Assembly: GCA_900548585.1 (NCBI GenBank)
Contig: URLI01000039.1
Location: forward strand, 1 to 18,392
Origin: an uncultured Prevotella sp.
Lineage (GTDB): Bacteria > Bacteroidota > Bacteroidia > Bacteroidales > Bacteroidaceae
DNA: 18,392 bases
Direction: 5' to 3'
Position 1 is the stretch's first letter. The number at the start of each line of letters is the position of its first letter. Under the pieces are notes generated by a model. It searched no databases. It had not been told where the DNA came from and worked only from the letters and a program-made list of their open reading frames with translations. Position numbers and translations under genes: made by a program. This document shows positions 14,836-18,392 of the stretch, piece after piece.

Positions 14836-15357
14836 TTATGCCCACGGGTTTTCCGCCACTGGCAGCCTGATGTCTGATAGGAAACTGAACTGTGTCACGA
14901 ACCACTGCCCGGTGCTGGGCTTTTTGCGCAGGCTGATTGGGCGCGGACTGTCTGCTCCTCCCGAATGCAGGTAGAGTGTCGCCATCGTATCGACGTAGGA
15001 ATAAGGGTTTGTCGACACTTTTATCGTGAGCGGGAACGACGGCGTGTAGCCATTTTCCGGTGTGGCGCCTGCGATGAAAGAGCGTGTCTTGTATGTCTTG
15101 CCGCAAAGCCTGTCGCGCAGGAATTGCACGTCGGAATTGTTTATCGGATTCGGACCCTTCAGGAAGTTGAGCATCTCGAGCGAGTCCTCCATGCTCTCTT
15201 CGTAGCGGCACAGCGCGGCAACAACGAGCGCTGCCACCTCAAACTCATCGTTCAGCCTTGACTGCGGCATGGCTTTAAGTTCGTTGATGTTCTTAGGCAA
15301 TGTTTGCAACACAATGTCTTTCGACTTGTTACCGGAAAGAAAATCTAAAAATCCCAT
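14836..15357 (-). CDS. DUF6935-like small cytoplasmic protein
   Basis: A 173-aa protein of unknown function. I chose the ATG at 15357 (MGFLDFLSGNKSKD) because it follows a -7 promoter box at a normal distance. The frame extends 27 codons further upstream, across that promoter, which is not plausible. Visible features are a short hydrophobic/basic start, helices with NINELKAMP and EVAALVVAAL, and NFLKGPNPIN...VQFLRDRL. Later come a GATPENGYTPS segment, a beta-rich part with SGGADSPRPISLRKK, and an end in ENPWA. These match my memory of the DUF6935 family seen in Bacteroides and Prevotella, often annotated as hypothetical. No signal peptide or membrane helix. It is convergent with cdsA, with a 7-nt gap. 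Confidence 0.75.
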   Translation of the reverse strand: MGFLDFLSGNKSKDIVLQTLPKNINELKAMPQSRLNDEFEVAALVVAALCRYEESMEDSLEMLNFLKGPNPINNSDVQFLRDRLCGKTYKTRSFIAGATPENGYTPSFPLTIKVSTNPYSYVDTMATLYLHSGGADSPRPISLRKKPSTGQWFVTQFSFLSDIRLPVAENPWA

Positions 15358-15395
15358 AGTTTTATTTTTGTTTAGTTTGGTTGTTGAACGTTTTG

Positions 15396-15403
15396 CAAAG
15401 ATA
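15396..15403 (-). promoter_or_regulatory. -7 element of the DUF6935-like gene
   Basis: On the minus strand TATCTTTG (15403 down to 15396) matches TAnnTTTG exactly. The ATG at 15357 lies 38 nt downstream. No good -33 box is seen. Confidence 0.5.
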
Positions 15404-15538
15404 AACATAAAAACAAACAACCGCTCCGTGGGAAACAATCTTTAACATTGTTTTAGTTATGAAAGCAATCCTTTTCGTAACATGGCTGAAACGAGTATCA
15501 AATTACAATATATATTATTATGTTGACAGTTCAATTAC

Positions 15539-15569
15539 TTGAACATTTAGAGAAAATTTAATAACTTTG
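15539..15569 (+). promoter_or_regulatory. sigma-ABfr promoter of the secreted Ig-like protein gene
   Basis: TTG at 15539-15541 and TAACTTTG at 15562-15569 are separated by 20 nt, a near-perfect match. Transcription should begin near 15576, 38 nt before the ATG at 15614. The roughly 110 AT-rich bases upstream hold nothing else I can identify. Confidence 0.7.
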
Positions 15570-15613
15570 CCAAAAGAAGATATTTGTGGTAACATTATTA
15601 ATATAATACTAAT

Positions 15614-17959
15614 ATGAGGCAAAATTATTTCTTAAAGACTATTCTTGTCTTCCTGATGGCTCTCTTCGTTGGCGGCGCCAATGCGGAGGAAAAGAAAAGC
15701 ACGCTGGCTTTCACTCGCAACTGCAATGGCAGTGGCGAGGCTAAAGATGGTGTGAAGTGGGCTGTGACTTCCGATGCTGCGGAATCCCAATATGACCCTT
15801 CCAGGGGTATCCATTATGGAACAGGTCAGAAGGCGGTTAGTTATTTACAACTGACCACTTCTGACATCACTGGGACCATAAAGAGTATAGTTGTCAATGC
15901 CGCCGGCAATTCTGGTACAACGGCAAAGATACATGTCACTGTTGGTGGGGTCGCCTTTGGCAGCGAACAAAGTCTTAAAGGTTCGAATGCTCCGTACACA
16001 TTTGGAAACGGCGATGATGGGGCAACCGGGCAAATTGTCGTGAGGCTTGAGCAAGCAAAAGCAAAGAAAGCCCTTTATGTGAAGTCTATTGTAGTGACAT
16101 ACTCGACCGAAGCCCTTGGCGGGACCCAAGACCCGCAGAACAGTTTTGCCAACGCGACGGAAAACGCCACCGTGGGTGAGCCTTACACCATACAGGAGTT
16201 GACGACGCTCAGCGACGGAGGCAGGGGTTATGAGAGCAGCAATGCTACCGTCGCATCAATCGACAATGCCGGGAATATAACACTGCATAAGTCCGGCGAG
16301 ACGGATATCACAGTCACAACTTATGCAACCGGGACTTACAGGGAGGGCTCCGCGTCCTACAAACTCATAGTGGCAAAAGGCACACCCGTATTGGAGTTTG
16401 CTTCTGCCGATTTCCATGTCTATAAGGATGAGAATGCGGCTGGCCCGGCACTGACAAAAAAGCCCGATGGCATCAGTGTGGTCTATTCCGTGGAGAACAG
16501 CGGCATAGCAACTGTTGATGAAAATGGCATGGTAACTGCACTTGCCGTGGGGCAAACCACAGTCACCGCGACATCGGATGAAAACGAGGCCTACAGGTCC
16601 TCTTCCGCATCATACACGCTGTTCGTCGACGAGAGGCTGGTGTCCGGAGTAGATATATACGAGATGGTGACGGATGCCTCGACGCTAAAGGCCGGGGACA
16701 AACTCATATTCGTATATCAAAATGCGACAATTGAGCATGGAGGGGGAGTACCGTCGGCAATGGGGCCAAAAGACACAAACAATTTCAAAACAACGGCGGT
16801 TTCTTTCCTTGACGGGGAACATACCAATATTATAAAGGTTGAGAAAGACAGAGCAGCAAACGTAGCGGTAATGGTGCTTGGCGGAACAGCGGGAGCATGG
16901 AATTTCCATACAAAAGATGGTTATCTGTGTGTTCCGCGTGATGCAAACACATTGGTAACAACCGGGACTGTTGATGATAAAGTCACAGCGACCATAAAAA
17001 TTGTGGACAACAATGATGCCAAGGTTACTTTCACAAAATTCGGTCGGATTGTGAAATACAACAATACCTCTAGTACTAGCTTGTTCTCAACTTACAAGAG
17101 CACCAACAAATTCCCGCTGATAAAGATTTACCGTAAGAGCGACAATGCGGCAATCACTTTTGCCAACGCATCGGAGGAAATAACATACGGCGACAACTAC
17201 AAGGCACAGACACCGGAGTTCAGCGGTGACGCGAGCACTCTTGTTTACACGAGCAGCGATGAAACGAAGGTGAAGTTCCATGGCAGCAACGTGATTGACA
17301 TACTGGCACCGGGAACGGTGACGATAACGGCGGCAGTACCAGGAAATGCGGCAAGCGGCAGCTACGAGCTCACGGTGAACGCTCCGTCAGACGGACACGA
17401 GATAAACCTCACGTTCGGCGCGGCAGGTTACCTGACATGGGTCGCCACGGCCGACATCGAATTCTCGCAGACGGACGGCGTGACGGCATACCAGATAACC
17501 GGGGCCACGGCGGAGAAGGTGACTGCCGAGGAGGTGGCAGGCGTCCCGCAGGGCGCGGCGGTGCTGCTGAAAGGCAACGGCACGGTGACGCTGAAGCGCA
17601 CCACGGGCGTTGCACCGCTCGCCGGCAACAAGATGCTCGCTTGCACTGATGCCTCGGTGACGGGCATGACGGGCAGCGAGACATCCACCGACATCTATGT
17701 GCTCGGCAACGGCGGCAGCGGTCTCGGCTTCTACATGTTACGGAACACGCTGCAGGCCGGCAAGGGCTACCTCCGTATAAACGGCGCGGCAGGTGGCGCA
17801 AAGCCTTCGTTCGTCGGCTTCGAGGAGACAACGGGCATTTGCGCCACAGCCGCCGATGCTGACGGCGACGGCGCATACTACACACTCCAGGGCATACGCG
17901 TGACGAAGCCGCAGAGAGGTGTCTATATCAGGAACGGCAGGAAAGTGATTGTGAAATAA
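15614..17959 (+). CDS. Secreted multidomain Ig-like (Big_2-type) surface protein
   Basis: A 781-aa exported protein with signal peptide MRQNYFLKTILVFLMALF...ANA, cleaved at about residue 24. The domains I see, in order, begin with a beta-sandwich at about 30-164. Two Big_2-like Ig repeats follow at about 175-253 and 258-337, with the typical 'ATVD.NG.VTAL..G.TTVTAT' pattern. A domain at about 345-507 begins with MVTDASTLKAGDKLIFVY and contains GYLCVP and FSTYKS; it resembles modules attached to extracellular nucleases and adhesins in this phylum. A third Ig-like repeat lies at about 512-589, and a C-terminal beta domain at about 597-740. The last roughly 30 residues (YYTLQGIRVTKPQRGVYI, ending GRKVIVK) are the tail common on Prevotella secreted proteins and resemble a type IX sorting domain. 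No catalytic motif is recognised. Adhesion or matrix binding is plausible, not shown. A small peptide gene follows after 20 nt. Confidence 0.8.
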   Translation: MRQNYFLKTILVFLMALFVGGANAEEKKSTLAFTRNCNGSGEAKDGVKWAVTSDAAESQYDPSRGIHYGTGQKAVSYLQLTTSDITGTIKSIVVNAAGNSGTTAKIHVTVGGVAFGSEQSLKGSNAPYTFGNGDDGATGQIVVRLEQAKAKKALYVKSIVVTYSTEALGGTQDPQNSFANATENATVGEPYTIQELTTLSDGGRGYESSNATVASIDNAGNITLHKSGETDITVTTYATGTYREGSASYKLIVAKGTPVLEFASADFHVYKDENAAGPALTKKPDGISVVYSVENSGIATVDENGMVTALAVGQTTVTATSDENEAYRSSSASYTLFVDERLVSGVDIYEMVTDASTLKAGDKLIFVYQNATIEHGGGVPSAMGPKDTNNFKTTAVSFLDGEHTNIIKVEKDRAANVAVMVLGGTAGAWNFHTKDGYLCVPRDANTLVTTGTVDDKVTATIKIVDNNDAKVTFTKFGRIVKYNNTSSTSLFSTYKSTNKFPLIKIYRKSDNAAITFANASEEITYGDNYKAQTPEFSGDASTLVYTSSDETKVKFHGSNVIDILAPGTVTITAAVPGNAASGSYELTVNAPSDGHEINLTFGAAGYLTWVATADIEFSQTDGVTAYQITGATAEKVTAEEVAGVPQGAAVLLKGNGTVTLKRTTGVAPLAGNKMLACTDASVTGMTGSETSTDIYVLGNGGSGLGFYMLRNTLQAGKGYLRINGAAGGAKPSFVGFEETTGICATAADADGDGAYYTLQGIRVTKPQRGVYIRNGRKVIVK

Positions 17960-17979
17960 GAAACATAAAACGCAACAAT

Positions 17980-18201
17980 ATGAAAAAGAAAACATACAGC
18001 GCGCCGGAGGTGTGCAATGTGGAATATCCCGAACTGATGGATGGCCTTTTCGTCTTCTTCAGCAAAAAGCCGGGCTCCATAGACGGCAATACCGGCGGCC
18101 CGTTGGCAAAGCCCACTGACATTGAGATTGAGGACGAGGAGGACGAGGAGAAAAATGAGAACCCGCTCCCGATTTACAAATACAAGGCCTGGCAAGACTG
18201 A
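17980..18201 (+). CDS. Small acidic 'MKKxYxxP' peptide of unknown function
   Basis: A 73-aa protein whose ATG follows an A-rich leader 20 nt after the secreted-protein stop, so the two are probably one transcript. The N-terminus MKKKTYSAPEV fits the 'MKK-Y-x-x-P-x' start of many tiny Prevotella/Bacteroides proteins. A hydrophobic patch (LMDGLFVFF) and a Gly/Pro-rich stretch (GSIDGNTGGPLAKP) follow. Then come a run of Glu/Asp (IEIEDEEDEE) and an aromatic/basic end (YKYKAWQD). There is a single Cys and no signal peptide. I know of no established function for this type. Possibilities are a chaperone or partner for the secreted protein, a peptide substrate of an exporter, or a regulator. Confidence 0.7.
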   Translation: MKKKTYSAPEVCNVEYPELMDGLFVFFSKKPGSIDGNTGGPLAKPTDIEIEDEEDEEKNENPLPIYKYKAWQD

Positions 18202-18218
18202 CCGCCAGCGTGTTGAGC

Positions 18219-18280
18219 ATAAAGAAGTATGGAAGCGGACCCCTGCCGGCAGGCGGAAGTCCGCTTCCATACTTCTTTAT
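18219..18280. terminator. 22-bp perfect inverted repeat, probable bidirectional terminator
   Basis: Arms at 18219-18240 and 18259-18280 are exact complements over 22 bp. The 18-nt loop contains a second palindrome, CCTGCCGGCAGG (18242-18253), so the loop can fold on itself. The outer part of the stem is A-rich on the left and T-rich on the right (CTTCTTTAT), so a U-rich 3' arm exists in both directions. It lies 18 nt after the small-peptide stop and about 80 bp from the apparent end of a facing gene. Confidence 0.7.
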
Positions 18281-18360
18281 TGCGGTCTGGCAGGCGTGTC
18301 CGTTTTGGCATGGACTTGCGCAAAGCTTAACCCAAACCGGTCATTACAACACAGATTTTC

Positions 18361-18392
18361 CTATTTCATCTTGGCAACCTGTTCCCCGTCTG
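18361..18392 (-). CDS. Possible 3' end of a minus-strand gene (partial)
   Basis: Read on the minus strand, the edge of the window gives DGEQVAKMK followed by a TAG (18361-18363), a plausible protein C-terminus. It faces the small-peptide gene across the 22-bp hairpin, the usual place for a convergent terminator. Nine codons are too few to name a family, and the frame could be fortuitous. Confidence 0.25.
   Translation of the reverse strand, partial: DGEQVAKMK

Noticed and set aside
15358..15438. 27-residue upstream extension of the DUF6935-like protein
   Set aside because: It crosses the predicted -7 promoter box, and MGFLDF is the natural family start.

Overview
The window looks like a Bacteroidales chromosome, most probably a Prevotellaceae-type organism. 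Genes start after A-rich leaders without clear Shine-Dalgarno sequences. Several are preceded by the Bacteroidetes sigma-ABfr promoter pattern (TTTG, about 20 nt, TAnnTTTG). The gene families are typical of the group: rsfS-ftsH-cdsA synteny, a DUF6935-like protein, DUF349 repeats, and a secreted Ig-like protein with a Prevotella-style C-terminal tail. The genus is an inference from protein style only.

Region 1 (about 1-5150) is accessory DNA, visibly more AT-rich at its left end than the rest. It holds an outer-membrane beta-barrel receptor gene, a bacteriocin/RiPP-type ABC exporter that has lost its N-terminal peptidase part and any convincing start codon, and a very short HlyD-like inner-membrane protein directly behind it. 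A truncated mobilization-protein gene follows on the other strand, and then an array of five 22-bp near-palindromic repeats that ends at the first conserved chromosomal gene. I read this as the eroded end of an integrated element or export locus.

Region 2 (5179-11073) is GC-richer chromosome. A UPF0104/LPG-synthase-like flippase-type membrane protein gene (-) diverges from pepD (+), with back-to-back promoters. Then come a CorA-family metal channel gene and a DUF349 repeat protein gene. The corA gene has an unusually elaborate 5' leader of about 180 nt with two tiny ORFs and mutually exclusive hairpins. It is the best candidate here for an undescribed regulatory system.

Region 3 (11074-14828) has an unexplained perfect 15-bp hairpin, a tRNA-Gln(CTG) on the minus strand with a strong intrinsic terminator, and then the housekeeping cluster rsfS-ftsH-cdsA. 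ftsH and cdsA overlap, which implies translational coupling.

Region 4 (14836-18392) has a DUF6935-like small protein gene (-) facing cdsA. A divergently transcribed two-gene unit follows: a 781-aa secreted multidomain Ig-like protein and a 73-aa acidic peptide of a type common but uncharacterised in Prevotella. The unit ends in a 22-bp perfect inverted repeat. The last 32 bases may be the 3' end of a minus-strand gene.
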